Shown: positions 12,822-25,089 of the stretch, one piece after another
How positions within the stretch are numbered: position 1 is the stretch's first letter
How the letters are laid out: every line of letters begins with the position of its first letter
NCBI GenBank assembly: GCA_037127315.1
Contig: JBBBDQ010001153.1
Coordinates: 4,149,501-4,213,500, forward strand
From: Ascarosepion bandense
Taxonomy: Eukaryota; Mollusca; Cephalopoda; Sepiida; Sepiidae
Direction of reading: 5' to 3'
DNA: 64,000 nt
The notes under the pieces: model-generated
The model's database searches: none
The model's input: the letters and a program-made list of their open reading frames with translations, nothing else
Told to the model about the DNA's origin: nothing
Position numbers and translations under genes: made by a program

Positions 12822-13977
12822 TTTTTTTTATATTTCTGCAAAATTCCTAATGTTTTGTGCGGAGCAGATCTGGCAATTCTTTTTATATATACCATTTTCA
12901 GATATAAAGTTGAAAACTTGTTTTATTCTATATTTTATTTTCACACACATTACCTGAAAAGATAGCAATTTAACCAGAAAATATTTGTTACCTGTGTCCT
13001 AGTGTTTTGTTTTTGCGTATCCGATGCTAAAGAACCTAAAGTCATTTTCTAGAATAATTTCAATCATTTAGAATATATAGTTGTAGTAGACAGGAAATTA
13101 TTTTGATTAAATACTGGATTAATAATGTTTATGTGTATTTTAGTCGAGATATATTCATTATTAAATAAGTTAAATATATCATATTGAACGACCAGATTAT
13201 TTATCTTTTTCTCAAAGGAAATTGATAAGATGCAACAAAGCAAAAATTGCTAGTAGCGTCCTTTATTTTCTCATTCAATTTTTCTATTCGTTTCAGGTTA
13301 CCGTTGCTGTAATTACGTGAATGGATCGTATGATCGGCTGGCGTTAGACGCCATCAGCATTGATGCTACCTCTCAAACTTGCATTCCATTTTATAATTTT
13401 GAGAATTAAAGTGAAATCTAGCACCCGCCACGGAGTCTTACCCATACAAGCGAGGATCTATGATCAATGTAAGTAGAACTATTTTGGTATTTCGTACACG
13501 GAAAATTGTAGGCTTTAACAATTTGACTGAATGTTAGACGCAAACAGAAACAGATTAATTTATTCTGACTTGTAAAGTTGGTCAAAATTAATCCAAGAAA
13601 ATGTATAATCAACTTTCTGAGTCAACAATTAATGAATCTCGATCGAGTATTGGTCTCCTGTTGCTAGATAAATTTTACTGTTTACAAATTATACATTATT
13701 TTGGTTTAAATCTATACGAATGTAAAAATGAACACTTAGGTCAAAGTGAAAAGTTGTGAGACAGAGGCAACTGATGCTAGGTTTCTTGAACTAGAAAATT
13801 AATGCATCAGTAATGGTATAAAGTACAAGAAATGTGTAAACAGGAACGCCAGTCGATTAAGATTTAATATAATCACCTTCAAAAGTATTCCATTATTAAG
13901 TATCGTTAATGATTACAAAAATGGAAAACAACAGTATTCCGATATTGACGGTATTACATCCCTCTGTTGGAAAAGTT
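12822..13977. other. No supported gene
   Basis: AT-rich sequence without a recognisable frame or repeat. Confidence 0.5.
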
Positions 13978-13978
13978 C

Positions 13979-14026
<48 letters not shown>
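13978..14026. repeat. (CTAT)n microsatellite
   Basis: Twelve perfect tetranucleotide units, the same motif as the array at 437-497. Confidence 0.95.
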
Positions 14027-14337
14027 AGTAGCGGCCATAATATAAGGAACGAAAACCCCAAAGAGATAAATATGTGTATAATTTAAAAAGTAATTCATGA
14101 TTTACAATGAAATTTTTACCGAATAAAGGTTAGGGTGTAATGCATAAATATTATATAAAATTACAAACATTTACATAAAGATTAAATGGAACAAAGGAAA
14201 TAAGCTACTGTATAAGTTAAGTTAATAATTATGTTAATAATTTGCATAAACTTTTAATTTCCATTGTTAAAAACTTGATGGACCCTTCAACAATAAGTAA
14301 AAGTTCATTTATCATTAGGACTTTATTTTTAAGCAAT

Positions 14338-14965
14338 ATGGCAAATTCTACACGCAAAACGCTCTCTTTTGAAGAAAATAAAAACTCATTATCGCTATCA
14401 AGAAAAAAGTCAGTTTCAGAAATTTCTGATATTGTTCATAGGTCTAAAAATGTCGTTCATTGTGTAATTAGCAGGTATAAAACCGATAAAACGTTAGATG
14501 CAAAATCAAAATCCGCCATACCCCAAAAACATCGCAAAGAGACGATCGAAGAATTGTTAGAATATCTACAAAAAACCGCTTTGAAACTTCTACATCAACT
14601 GCCCATAAATTTAATGAAGAGACAGATAATAAGAACTCATTGAAAACGGTTGCTCGCAGGTTAGAAAAAAATGCAGGATTGTATACCCGTGTTCCAGCTT
14701 TGAAGCCTCTCATTTCAAAGTGAAACCAAAGGGTACGCCTAGAGTATGCGAGAGAACGTTGTTTTGACTGACGCACGTTGGGATACAGTTCATTTCAGTA
14801 ACGAGTCTAAGTTTAGTATATTGGTTCTAAGAGCAAAACTTACGTATACCGTAGAACATGTGAAAGACTGTCTTCTCAATGTGTCAAGAAAACCGTTACG
14901 TTTGGTGGCGGCAGTGTGATGGTGTGGGGAATGATTTCATCTGCAGACGATTTCGTTTGACATTT
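14338..14965 (+). pseudogene. Tc1/mariner-type transposase remnant
   Basis: The ATG at 14338 starts MANSTRKTLSFEE, followed by a helix-turn-helix-like N-terminal domain (SVSEISDIVHRSKNVVHCVISRYK). After a frameshift near 14580, the other frames give LKTVARRLEKNAGLYTRVPALKPLIS, NQRVRLEYARE, WDTVHFSNESKF and, near 14900-14940, FGGGSVMVWGMISSA. These are the order and motifs of Tc1-like DNA transposases. The first catalytic Asp (normally in FSDESKF) is Asn here, and the sequence ends before the second Asp and the Glu. With at least three frame changes and a stop after LIS, it is inactive. No terminal inverted repeats were found by eye. Confidence 0.75.
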
Positions 14966-15065
14966 TTCGAGATTTATCAAAAATTCGAAACTTGTCATCT
15001 GGATTGGAATTTTTCGAACTACTGCTTACGATTCTTTCGGGGAGTTTTAAATTAACTTTCAAGTT

Positions 15066-16416
15066 GAGTAAAGGTTTTTGCGTCTTTTAAAACTTTTCTC
15101 ATGATATATTTGTCATATCTTACAGTGGCACCTTTTGGTCTCTTTGAAACTTGCTTCCTTTGAATTCTTTCACTAATTAACTTTAACGCAGACAAATGAA
15201 CTAAGATTTTCTCTTTGCATAAAGATTAGAATAGCTTGACAGTTTTGTGAACGCCTGCAATACCATTTCTAAAAGACTGTCTCTGTAACTTAGCAAGTAT
15301 TTAGAAAGATCTTCCCAGTGAAATGAAAGAATGACAGCATCAATTAGCTTTAAGATATAAATGATTGAAAAGTTAAACAGAAAACTTCAAGTTAACTACA
15401 AAAGACTGTCATGAATATGGTGTGCTACAATATTAGAAATAATTTCAGGGCAGCTGAAATATTCTGACGTTAAAATGTTTTTAACTGTGAATAGCTGTAA
15501 AAACTTTAATGATCTAATAGCAGAAGACAATCGATAGTGCAATAATTTTAAAATTAACGACATCATATAATAATTATACTTATTCCTTCCTTAGTTAGTT
15601 ACTTAGTTTCTCCGTCGGTTACGCTACGGAAGAAAGATAACACACTTACTCTCAACACGAGCTTTTCCTTCCCCTCTATATTTTTATAATCTATAAACGC
15701 TACTCTCCTCAGCCTTTCTTGTACCTTTGCCAAACGGAAGGGTAGTAAAGAGTGAAAGAGTAGCAGAAGAGAGTCTATAGCATTACCGTAGCAGTAGCAG
15801 CTCATGCTGGTGGTTGTAGCAGTAATTGTGTGTGTGTATATATATGTGTGCTTACTGTACAATATAGTAAAAATACGTAGGTTTGTTGTCGTATCTCGCG
15901 ACCTAATAACGAAATTTCTGACCTCTACACCCTTGTTCATTACTCAGTCATTTCTGTTTACAATGGACACAGAAGCCATGATTTTTTATTAATAAAAATC
16001 ATTTTCTCTTTCAAAATCTCTCACAATATAGCGTATAGTATTTTGGTTATAGTCTGTGTATTCGCTGATTAATATAAGATTACAGTAAGTAGCCTCTTTG
16101 GACATTACTTTTATAGATATTTTAATAAAAGTACACCTAGTGTTATCGTTATTTTATTATCTAATACCTTTATGTTTGAAGACGTTACTATCATTTGTAG
16201 TCTGACTAAGTAAAAATTTTCCAGGGAATCATAATTATCCTTCCGTGGAAATTCCACGGGTTCTGCTAGTGAAATATTAAATTGAATAAATAGAAATTCG
16301 TTTCGTCAATTATTAATAGTTTTTATATTTACATTTGATTCGGTTTATTTCTCTTATATTTCTTGTTTATTGCAAAAGATAATGCAACATGATCTCTGAA
16401 CGCCGAAAAGAGGACG
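15066..16416. other. No supported gene
   Basis: AT-rich. A short TG-rich stretch lies at 15825-15855. The frames at 15599-15940 and 15804-15992 overlap antiparallel and show no family match. Confidence 0.5.
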
Positions 16417-18106
16417 ATTCTTCTTCTTTTATGTGCCATGTTCTTTTAGAACGTAGGCAATCGGATCTCCGTGTCGCACTTTCCATCTTCAGTTAGGACA
16501 TTTCCTAGGTATTTAAGTTTTTGTACTTGCTTGATTCTGGTAACTCCCTCATTTATTTGGCATTTCGGGTTGTAACTTTTGCTGATGACCATGCACTCAG
16601 TTTTCTTAAAGTTTATTTGTAGTCCTTTTTTGTCGCTCTCCACCGCTACCTTCTGTATGAGGTCTTGTAGTTTACTTTCCGCGTCCGCAATCAGCACTGT
16701 ATCGTCTGCGTACCTTATGTTGTTCAAGTTGTGTCCTCCAACAATAAATCCTGGCGTGTCATCTAGGGTCCTAAAGATATTCTCGCTGTACAGGTTGAAC
16801 AAATCCGATGAAAAGACACATCCTTGTCTTACGCCTCTTTCTAACGTTGTAAATCTACTGAGATCGTTGCCTGTCCGTATGCAGGCCGTTTGCTGCCAGT
16901 AGAGATTCTTGATTACTCTTATGTCTGTGCCGAAAATGTCGAGGCTGCCGAGCATCTCCATCAGTTCTTTGTGTCGTATCTTGTCGAATACCTTCGCATA
17001 GTCAATGAAACATAGGTACAAATCTTTCTTCATTTATATTGCCCTTTCGGAGAGCATCCTAATTATGAATATGGCGTTCCTTGTTCCTGTGTCTTTGACG
17101 AACCCGCACTGTTCTTGTTCTCTCTCTGGCCTAATTTTGCTTGTCGCTCTATTCATCAGGATTCTGACCATCAGTTTGGTAATGTGGCTCATTAAGCTGA
17201 TAGTTCTGTGTAGTTCACACTCATTTGCGCATGATTTCTTCGGCAGTTCTATAAATATCGACTTGCATAGGTCGTCTGGTAATATTCCGCTGCTATAAAT
17301 TTCGTTTATTATGTCGGTAGTTTTTTCTATGCCATATTCTTCTAAGGCTGTCAGCAGCTCTATCGATATGCCGTCTAAACCAGCTGCTTTGTTTCTGTTC
17401 ATTTTGGCCATGGCAGCTTCCACTTCGGATTTTAGTATTTCCGGTCCATCCATCTCCTTGGTGTATTCTCAGTTGTTCTCGCTGGTCGCAAAAAAAGATC
17501 CTTTATATATTCTTCCCATCACTGGAGTATTTCCTCTTTCTCTAATATGATTATTCCATCCTTGGATTTTATGCATCCTGTTGAGGAGTAGGTGTTTTGT
17601 CCTGTTAGTTCTCTTTTCTCTTTATGCATCCCTGCTTTGTTGGTCCTGCAAAGTTTCCCTACTTCGCTTTTGTTGTTGAGCCATTCCTCTTTGGCTTGTC
17701 TGCATTTGTTCCTTATCTCCCTGTGGAGTTTCTTGTACTCTGCTCCCTGTCTTGTTATTTTTGTCTCCTTTGCATCTGGAGGATCTCTTCGGTCATCCAC
17801 TCGTTTTTCCTTTGTGGCTATGTTATTCGTTGAGATCACCATCGCTTCTTTTAGTGACTCCCATTTTGAGTGCTCTTTTCCAATATGTTCTTCATATTTC
17901 TTTCTCACACTGTTATTGTATTCTTTCTGCAGGGTGAGGTCATTCTCTAGCGTGTCGTATTGTAGTCTTGGTGATGTGCTGGGCTTCTTCAGTCTTCGGA
18001 GTTTCACCCTTAGTTTGCAGATGACTGGGACGTGGTCACTTCCGCAGTCGGCACCTGGTTATGTTTTGCATTGGACCACCGCGTTCCTGAATCCTTGTTT
18101 ATAGTT
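16417..18106 (-). pseudogene. RTE LINE copy 2 (partial endonuclease + RT)
   Basis: On the minus strand it starts inside the endonuclease (INKGFRNAVVQCKT, GADCGSDHVPVIC) and runs through the linker into the RT: MNRNKAAGLDGISIELL, LPDDLCKSIFIELPKK, QEQCGFVKDTGTRNAIF, then an open frame from 17033 to 16446 with FIDYAKVFDKI, LERGVRQGCVFSSDLFNLYSE, NIRYADDTVLIADAESKL and KYLGNVLTEDGKCDTEIR. The YADD and QGCV motifs are intact. Directly after CDTEIR the sequence jumps to the last bases of the element (CTACGTTCTAAAAGAACATGGCACATAA) and an AGAAGAAGAA tail at 16416-16430, so about 500 bases of C-terminal region are missing. Frame breaks lie in the linker. It lies against copy 3 on the same strand. Confidence 0.88.
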
Positions 18107-18690
18107 GCTACCCAACTCAAATCTCGCTCTTCCATCCACTTGCTCAAGCCAGTCAGATATGTTATACGCTGCTTTCCCCTGTCTCTCCTTCAGTTTCTAT
18201 CTAACATGTGAGTATTATATTCACCAATCTCCCTTCCTCATTACATGTACCAGGAACTTTAGCTTTCTTTTCCTGATATTCAGTTTCCTTTTCGTTTCTA
18301 TCTTTTCCAAAACATCATAATTGCTCACATACTTGGTCCATGATATACGCAGCATCCTTCTGTAGAACCATGTTTCAGTTGGTTCAAGTCCCTTCTTCAT
18401 CTTTGATGTGATTTTCCAGCATTCACAGCCATACTGAAGAACAAACATCACATAGCAATTCAGTATTCTCTTCTTTGTTTCTAGCAAAATTTTCCTGTCT
18501 CTGAATACTTACTTAGCTTCTGGAATGCATCCTTGGCCATGCCAATTCGCCTTCGGTTCTCAGCGTCGCACTTTCCGTATTCTGTTAGAATACTCCCCAG
18601 ATATTTAAATTTTTGAACCTGCTTGATTTTATTATCTTTCACCTGTAAGTAATATTTCGGTCATCTGTTTTTGCTGATGATATAAATATT
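18107..18690 (-). pseudogene. RTE LINE copy 3 (C-terminal region only)
   Basis: Minus-strand frames give NLGSILTEYGKCDAENRRRI, MAKDAFQKLSK, then an open piece (18487-18221) with NCYVMFVLQYGCECWKI, TETWFYRRMLRISWTKYVSN and RKRKLKFLVHVMRKG. This is the part after the RT palm that ends RTE ORF2 proteins and matches 47640-48120 of copy 5. After WMEERDL it stops and copy 2 begins in its endonuclease, without a GAA tail. The copy appears cut off at its 3' end exactly where copy 2 starts. Confidence 0.82.
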
Positions 18691-19649
18691 TTTCTGGTTA
18701 TATTAAACAATGCTAGATGTAACATAACTGAGCTATAAAGTATATATTTATAAATATACATATTATCCTACGCATATAGCTCGGCTTGAAGTTTAATCCA
18801 CTATGCAATCATTACGTCTTATAAAGAACTAACCAATGTGGGATCTGAATTTCTGGTTCGCTCGTTACCGATCAGTAATATATTGTAATGCTGGGTTACT
18901 ATTTTTAATTCTTTAATTGTATGATTTAATTTAATTTAATATGAATTAAAACTTAAACATGTAATAGGAAATTAAAATGTTAAAAGCTAATCTAAAATTT
19001 GAATTAAATTAATAGTTAAATTATTTTTACTGAAAAGATTATACGTTTAGTGTATTGGGGCAAGAGGATTATTTGTTGTTTTTAATTTTAGGAATAAGAA
19101 AAATAAAAAAAAAATTAAATAATAAAAATAATATTTAAAAGTCTACATAAAAGAATCTATGTTAAGCCAAGTCGACATATTGGAGCAGATATTTATTTCC
19201 ATGTTTGCATGTAGCTATCACTTCACTTCTTTAGTTTAATAATTTAGTATTATTTAAGTGTTTAAAAAAGTTTTCTAATAGGTATAAATTGCATCTATTT
19301 CTAATTCCATGATAAGACTTACTTTCTGTGATGATATCCCAGGTAACAATAGGGTTTTTGTTTTTTTTTCAATTTCCAGAAATATTTTGAGAGAGCAGTG
19401 CTTTTACTCTTTTTACTATCACTTATAATTTAATTTATGATTGTAATACCAGTATCTTCATTATTTTTCCGTAAAACCAAAATAAAATTTAACATTGCCT
19501 TCGGAATAGATGCTAGCGTTATAAATTATACTTTCTCGTATGCACTGGCCATTTAGTGGGTAGGTTTTATTTTTTCGGCAGTTACAATTAATTTTAGTAG
19601 AGATACTATTGTCTATAGTAGATTTACTGTTTTGTAGATTGGAGATGCG
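18691..19649. other. No supported gene
   Basis: Very AT-rich sequence with A/T homopolymer runs. Confidence 0.5.
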
Positions 19650-19849
19650 TTTGTTTAGACTAAACTATCGCCCGGTTCACACTCCACCCACGTCTATTGA
19701 ACAGGTGAAGAGGCTCATCCCTTGTTTCCTGTTTAGGATGCGGTTTCCGGTTTTCTCTTTTGCAATCTTTTCACTCTTTATTTTTTTTTCAATTGAAGTA
19801 GATAGACTAAACTATCGTCCGGTTCACACTCCATCCACATCTATTGAAC
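19650..19849 (+). repeat. 147-bp satellite, about 1.4 units
   Basis: GACTAAACTATCG occurs at 19657 and again 148 bases later. The full unit also holds CGGTTCACACTCCACCCACG, CTATTGAACAGGTGAAGAGG and CCCTTGTTTCCTGTTTAGGATG. The same unit, in opposite orientation, forms a block of nearly four copies at 56500-57056. Because the period is close to 49 codons, a frame stays open across units (LNYRPVHTP...FSI); I see no sign that it is a real protein. Confidence 0.9.
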
Positions 19850-20876
19850 GTTCTTTCTTCTTAATATAACCCATTTATTGACCGAGTGACTGGATTTATT
19901 TTCATTTATTGGCCATTTATAACATGGAAGTGCCAGTCAGTTCTTTCTAACATTTGCCAAAATTAAAGTCAGACGTCAATAACAAAAGAAAAAATTCAAT
20001 AAAACCTTGGTTAATATTTCATTTTTACATCTTTATCACAATTCAATCTGGTTATGTAGGTTACACTGGAGATAATCTCAAAGCGAGTTTTATATTGAAT
20101 GTCTTTGTTCAAGATCTCTGAATGCCCCCAGTGAATAGTCTTTGACACCTGATTCGCACAAAAACAATCTACAAAGTTTCAGGGGGGAAATATGAAGGTA
20201 CTGCTCTAACAATGAAGTTCGAATGTTGTAAAGGAAAGTAAAATGAGAAATGAGAGAGCTGAGTTGGAATTCGTCGGGTTTTTTACAATCCCATGTGGAT
20301 ATCTCTGGAAAGATATCAATCAATTCCACGCTACCATAAATAGTTTTAATAGTGGGACTTGTATCCAGAAAAAATGTTTTCATTTTTAAAAATATTGATA
20401 ACAAAACATTCAATCGTAAAAAAGAAAAAAACATCCGAAATGGTTCGAGTTAAATAACCGGCATTAAGCAGTAAAATCAAACCGTACAGTCAATCAATTG
20501 TTTATCATTAAGATTTTTGTAAACAAAAGTGAGATTAACGAAAGTCGAATGCTGGGTGGTTAAATTGGAATCTAAATCACATCACACTATCTGCTTGAAT
20601 GTAATAAAATTAGTAATAAAACAATAATAGTACTGATAAAAACGAAAAATTATTAGTACTACTGAGTTTTAAAATGGCATAGAAAATTGAAAGCGTGGCA
20701 TAATGGCTTTGCCCAAGTGACAATCATTCTTTGACAGAAATCATAAAATGCAACGACTGAGAAATTCGCACTTTCAAGTTATGGAATATGTCTTCATGTT
20801 TTGTAAGAAGTCATTCTTGAGTTGAAGATGATTTCTCTAAATTTAACTTTCGTGTAGTGATACTGCAATAAAAGGC
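19850..20876. other. No supported gene
   Basis: AT-rich. The 114-codon minus-strand frame at 20090-20434 has no recognisable domain and is likely chance. Confidence 0.5.
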
Positions 20877-21110
20877 AAACGCAATAAATACAAGCGAAAT
20901 ACATAAAAGCGCAATACATACAAGTGCAATACATACAAGCGCAATACATATACGCGCAATATATAAAAGCGCAATAAATACAAGCGCAATAAATACAAGA
21001 GTAATAAATACAAGCGCAATATATACAAGCGCAATAAATACAAGCGCAATACATATAAGCATAATAGATACAAGAGTAATATATACAAGTGCAATAAATG
21101 CAAGTGAAAT
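20877..21110. repeat. 15-bp minisatellite, about 15 units
   Basis: The unit is close to ACAAGCGCAATAAAT, with variants at three or four positions. The period of 15 equals 5 codons, so three minus-strand frames stay open and spell pentapeptide repeats (such as YCACI). These are repeat artefacts. Confidence 0.93.
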
Positions 21111-21118
21111 GAATATAA

Positions 21119-21345
21119 TGTGCGTTGTGATATAATGAATGTCGGCTCGGAATGAGAAATCAGATACGAGTTCGAATTCCAGTTGAATTCGTTGCATTTA
21201 ATTATGTGAAACTGTTCTTGGGAAAGATATTAATCCATCTCTTCTCCACCAGCTATGAGTTGAATAGCATTCCAGATTTGGTTCTTTAGTCTTGGTGGGC
21301 AACCAGTCTGCAGCAGAAATAAATGTCAACTAACTGCCTGGAAAA
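21119..21345 (+). mobile_element. tRNA-headed SINE copy (plus strand)
   Basis: Begins TGTGCGTTGTGATATAATG (a mutated A box region), then GTCGGCTCGGAATGAG and GAGTTCGAATTCCAGTTGAA (B box GTTCGAATTCC intact). The body follows the near-full copy at 11696-11985: AAGATATTAATC, CCAGCTATGAGTTGAATAGC, TAGTCTTGGTGGGCAACCAGTCTGC and ACTGCCTGG. Similarity fades after 21345, so the 3' end is lost or diverged. It starts a few bases after the 15-bp minisatellite. Confidence 0.75.
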
Positions 21346-21593
21346 TATTATAAACCTTTACTTCCAACAGGCAGTGAGCCATCAAGGAAGTGTAGGATCA
21401 TAAAATATGATTATCAGTCTGAGAATGCTTATTAATAAATACAAAATTAATTGAAATGTATTCAAATAATCATAGTAAAAATACTGCATTTAAAATTAGT
21501 TTTAGAAGGAATACTGTTCAACTAATAAGAAAGTAATCCAGAGACTTAAATACGAAAAACCGGTTACATTACATTATCAAATTGTCTATAACT

Positions 21594-21720
21594 TATTAGA
21601 TAGATAGATAAATAAATAGATAGATAATGAAAAGATAGAAAAGATATATAGATAGAGAGATAGATAATAAACAGATTGAGATATATTGATAGATAATGAA
21701 GATATTGAGATAAATAGTTA
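21594..21720. repeat. Degenerate GATA-rich tract
   Basis: Multiple GATA/GATAGATAAATA units with interruptions. Confidence 0.75.
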
Positions 21721-23397
21721 ACTTGGAATGATGCGTATCTAAATGTTACATAGAAAGTAGAGAAAATATTCTATACTGAAAAAAAACTTCGTCATATAAA
21801 ACACTCTTTTCCCACCTATTTAAGAGTATAACACCTGCAGTTTTCTCGAAGTTAGGTGTTATTTTACTTTTCATTAAACTGTGCATCATCAGTTTGTGAC
21901 GATATTGTATAGATTTCTTTCAATAGATTATGAAGTAATAGCTTTATTGAAACAAATATTCCATCAAAAATTAAATGATTTTAAAGAATTCCTCGTTATC
22001 CAGTAAATATTTCAGAGCAATTACATCACCACTGTACACTCTTGCTTTTCTCAATTGTCTGATACATTTGGTTATTTTCTAGTCATTTTAAAGAGGGTGG
22101 GTTGTTTATTTGACAGTATTTCGGAGCATGCTGTTCTTGGTATTTATTAAGTTAAGCATGATCCAGCGCAACCCTAAATACAGTGAAATAGGTAGAGAAA
22201 GGTTGTATTGCACAAACTTTACTGTCAGATCTACTTAAAATATCAGCATTCAAAACAATAATTTATTTCATCCATATGTTGTTCTCATTTTTTTAATTTT
22301 AAATTGCACTATCATTGCATATAATTCCTATGCATTGCTTAGCATACGATCTCTATTGTACAATTTAGACTTCTGCACCAACGAATAGAAAATGCGATTT
22401 ATTGTCACACTTATATACTTACTTACTGATTTGAGTCACTGCAATATTAGGCAGTCATCTTTTCACCTTAGACCTCTGAGTCGTCACTCAAATATCAAGT
22501 CGGAAGATATTCCTAAAATTATATTCCATTATATCCCGAAGACATGAATAGATCAAAATGATACTGCTTTTCCTTTGATTCCATGAATATTAATAAGAAA
22601 TGTTTGATGCATATATATGGAAGAAATGTATCTGTTAAATGGAGTCTTTCAATCAAATTAAACATCAGAAAATGAATAAATTAAACCAAATGGAAATGAA
22701 AGAGCCCTGACTGTTCAATTTGAATAAGAGAAAGATTTTCGCACTGTTTAAATCTCTAATAAAAGTAAACTGACTTTCTATATTGAAATTATTAATCATA
22801 CTTTGTTTAAGAGACTTATATTATTGACAAATATACACACAAATGCACACACAGAAAAACAAGCACGCGCACAAATATATATATACATTTCATAAAAAAT
22901 TAAATTTTTCGATATTTATCGGAAGTTGATTCAGAGTTTTGGGATTCATCAGTACTCAGAAGCAAGACAACCTCTGATAAGTATCATTAATTTAATCATA
23001 TTTATATAGAAATTACTAGTCTATTGAACACTTTTGCAGATATTCTGTTCGCGTAATATATGTTGAGTTATATAATATATAATACTAATATCTATATATT
23101 ATTTATACTACTAATAAAATTGTATTTCTCCTCGCCGTTTGATAGATATCAGAGTGTTATGCATGCGTCAATTGTTAGGCAAACCTTGTAAACTGACACT
23201 GTCATCTATTAACACATCTCATATATTCTTCAGGGAGTGGAGCAGTAGATTTTAAAGAATATTTTAAACACCTATTTAACAATATAATCTTCTTTTTTTT
23301 AATTATGAAATTAAGCATTCAGAAACGAAAAAGAAGATTTTTGTCAAGGTATTTCCTAATGTTTTTTCTTAATGTTTTCAATTTTACAACACCAAAC
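21721..23397. other. No supported gene
   Basis: AT-rich, no recognisable frame or repeat; a short CA/TA patch at 22830-22890. Confidence 0.5.
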
Positions 23398-24812
23398 ATT
23401 CTTCTTCATGTGCTGTGTCCTTTCAGAACGTAGGCGATCACAGACTTCCACTTGGCTCTGTCTCTTGTCACTCTCAATTTCTTTTTCTTAGTATCTCTAA
23501 CCCCCGCTCCAACAATTTGCTCAGACCAAACAAGTACGCATTGCTTTCCCCTGTCTCTTCTTCCATTTATCCGAACTGTGTTCTCCAGGCCCTCCTTCTT
23601 CATTACGTGTCTCAGGAACATTATTTGTCTCTTCCTCTTCTCGTTTGCATTATTTCTCTCACCTCATCGTTAGACACGTTCTCCGTCGATGGTAGTCTCA
23701 GCATTCTTCTGTAAAACCACATTTCTGCTGCCAGAAGTCTCTCCTTCATCTTTATGAGATCGTTCAGCATCCATTTCCATACAGAAGGACAGATATCACA
23801 TAACAATCCAGCACTCTTTTCTTTGTTTCTAATGAGATTTTCCTGTCTTTCAGTTCTTTGGTTAGCTTCTGAAATGCGTCTTAGGCCATGTCAATGCGTC
23901 TTTGGATCTCCATGTCACATTTTCTATCCTCTGTCAAAGCACTACCAGATATTTGAATTTTTTTAACTTTTTTTAGATTCTCCGACTTGCAGTTGACATA
24001 TTAAGCTCCTCTTTTTGCTGATGACCATTCATTCAGTTTTCTTGAGGTTTATCCTCAGTGCTTTCTTTTCACTTTCTTTTGCTAACTTTTTTGTAGATGG
24101 TCCTGCATTTTCCTTCACGTGTCTGCTATCAGCACCGTGTCATCCGCGTATCTGATATTGTTAAGACTGTGGCCCCAAAAGATCCGGTGAAAAAACACAT
24201 CCTTGTCTTACTCCCCTTTCTATTTTTGCATACCTGCTGAGTTCACTACCGATTCATACACAAACTGTTTGCTGGTAATATAGAATCTGGATTATCTTAA
24301 AGTCTTTTCCGTTGAGGTTGTCGAGCATCTCTATCAACTTCTTTTGTCGTACTTTGTTGAACGCCTTTGCGTAGTCTATAAAACACAGATAAAGGTAATT
24401 TTGAATTTGTATTGCACTTTCAGATAGTATTCTGAGCATGAATATCGCATTCCTATTTCCGGTATCTTTAACGAATCCGCATTGTTCTTGTCGTATCTCT
24501 GGGCCGATTTTGCTGCGCGCTCTCTTCATCAGAATACGGATGGTGAAGTTTGTTATATGGCTCATTAAACTGATTGTTCGATGGACCTCACATTCCTTTG
24601 TACCTGGTTTCTTAGGTAGTGCTATGAAGATTGATCTGATTAGGTCCTCAGGTAGATTGCCGCTGCTGTAGATTTATTATTTCTGTTAGCCTGTCGACGA
24701 TAAAGCCTTGTAGGGACATCAACATCTCTGTTACAATCCCGTCTGGTCCCGCTGCTTTGTTTCTCTTCAATTTAGTCATTGCCGATTTTTAATTTTTCTG
24801 GTTCATCTGTAA
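23398..24812 (-). pseudogene. RTE LINE copy 4 (RT to 3' end)
   Basis: On the minus strand, in changing frames: MTKLKRNKAAGPDGIVTEML, a palm-proximal frame at 24565-24254 (QEQCGFVKDTGNRNAIFML, LCFIDYAKAFNKV, LYYQQTVC), remains of the YADD region near 24140, then the C-terminal part (LAAEMWFYRRMLRLPSTENVSN) and an open end at 23621-23406 (RHVMKKEGLENTVRINGRRDRGKQ, VTRDRAKWKSVIAYVLKGHST-stop). The stop is followed by AGAAGAA, the short 3' tail of this family. The 5' end is lost. It is more diverged than copies 1, 2 and 5, with many frame breaks and with the region between the palm and YADD shortened. Confidence 0.85.
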
Positions 24813-25089
24813 TTTTGTAAAACTGAAAAACACCTACGGACCGTGGTATTCTGAGGAAGTATCTCCGTTTCTTTTAAAACATTTCCAAATACTTGAAAAT
24901 AGAAGATTTATTATTGAATAATAACATGACGTAACATATGAAACAGTGAAATCTTAGTATCTTTAGAGAATATAGTTTCAAAATTTGATAAATGATCAAA
25001 TGTTTTTAATGCATTTCATTCTGTAAGTATCGACATTCTCAGTAATTTTATAATGGAAAAAAGTCGTATCGTTTAAAAGCAGCATTTTT

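Noticed and set aside
20794..21197. Three overlapping minus-strand frames with Tyr-Cys-Ala-Cys-Ile-type repeats
   Set aside because: All are generated by a 15-bp minisatellite whose period is a multiple of three.
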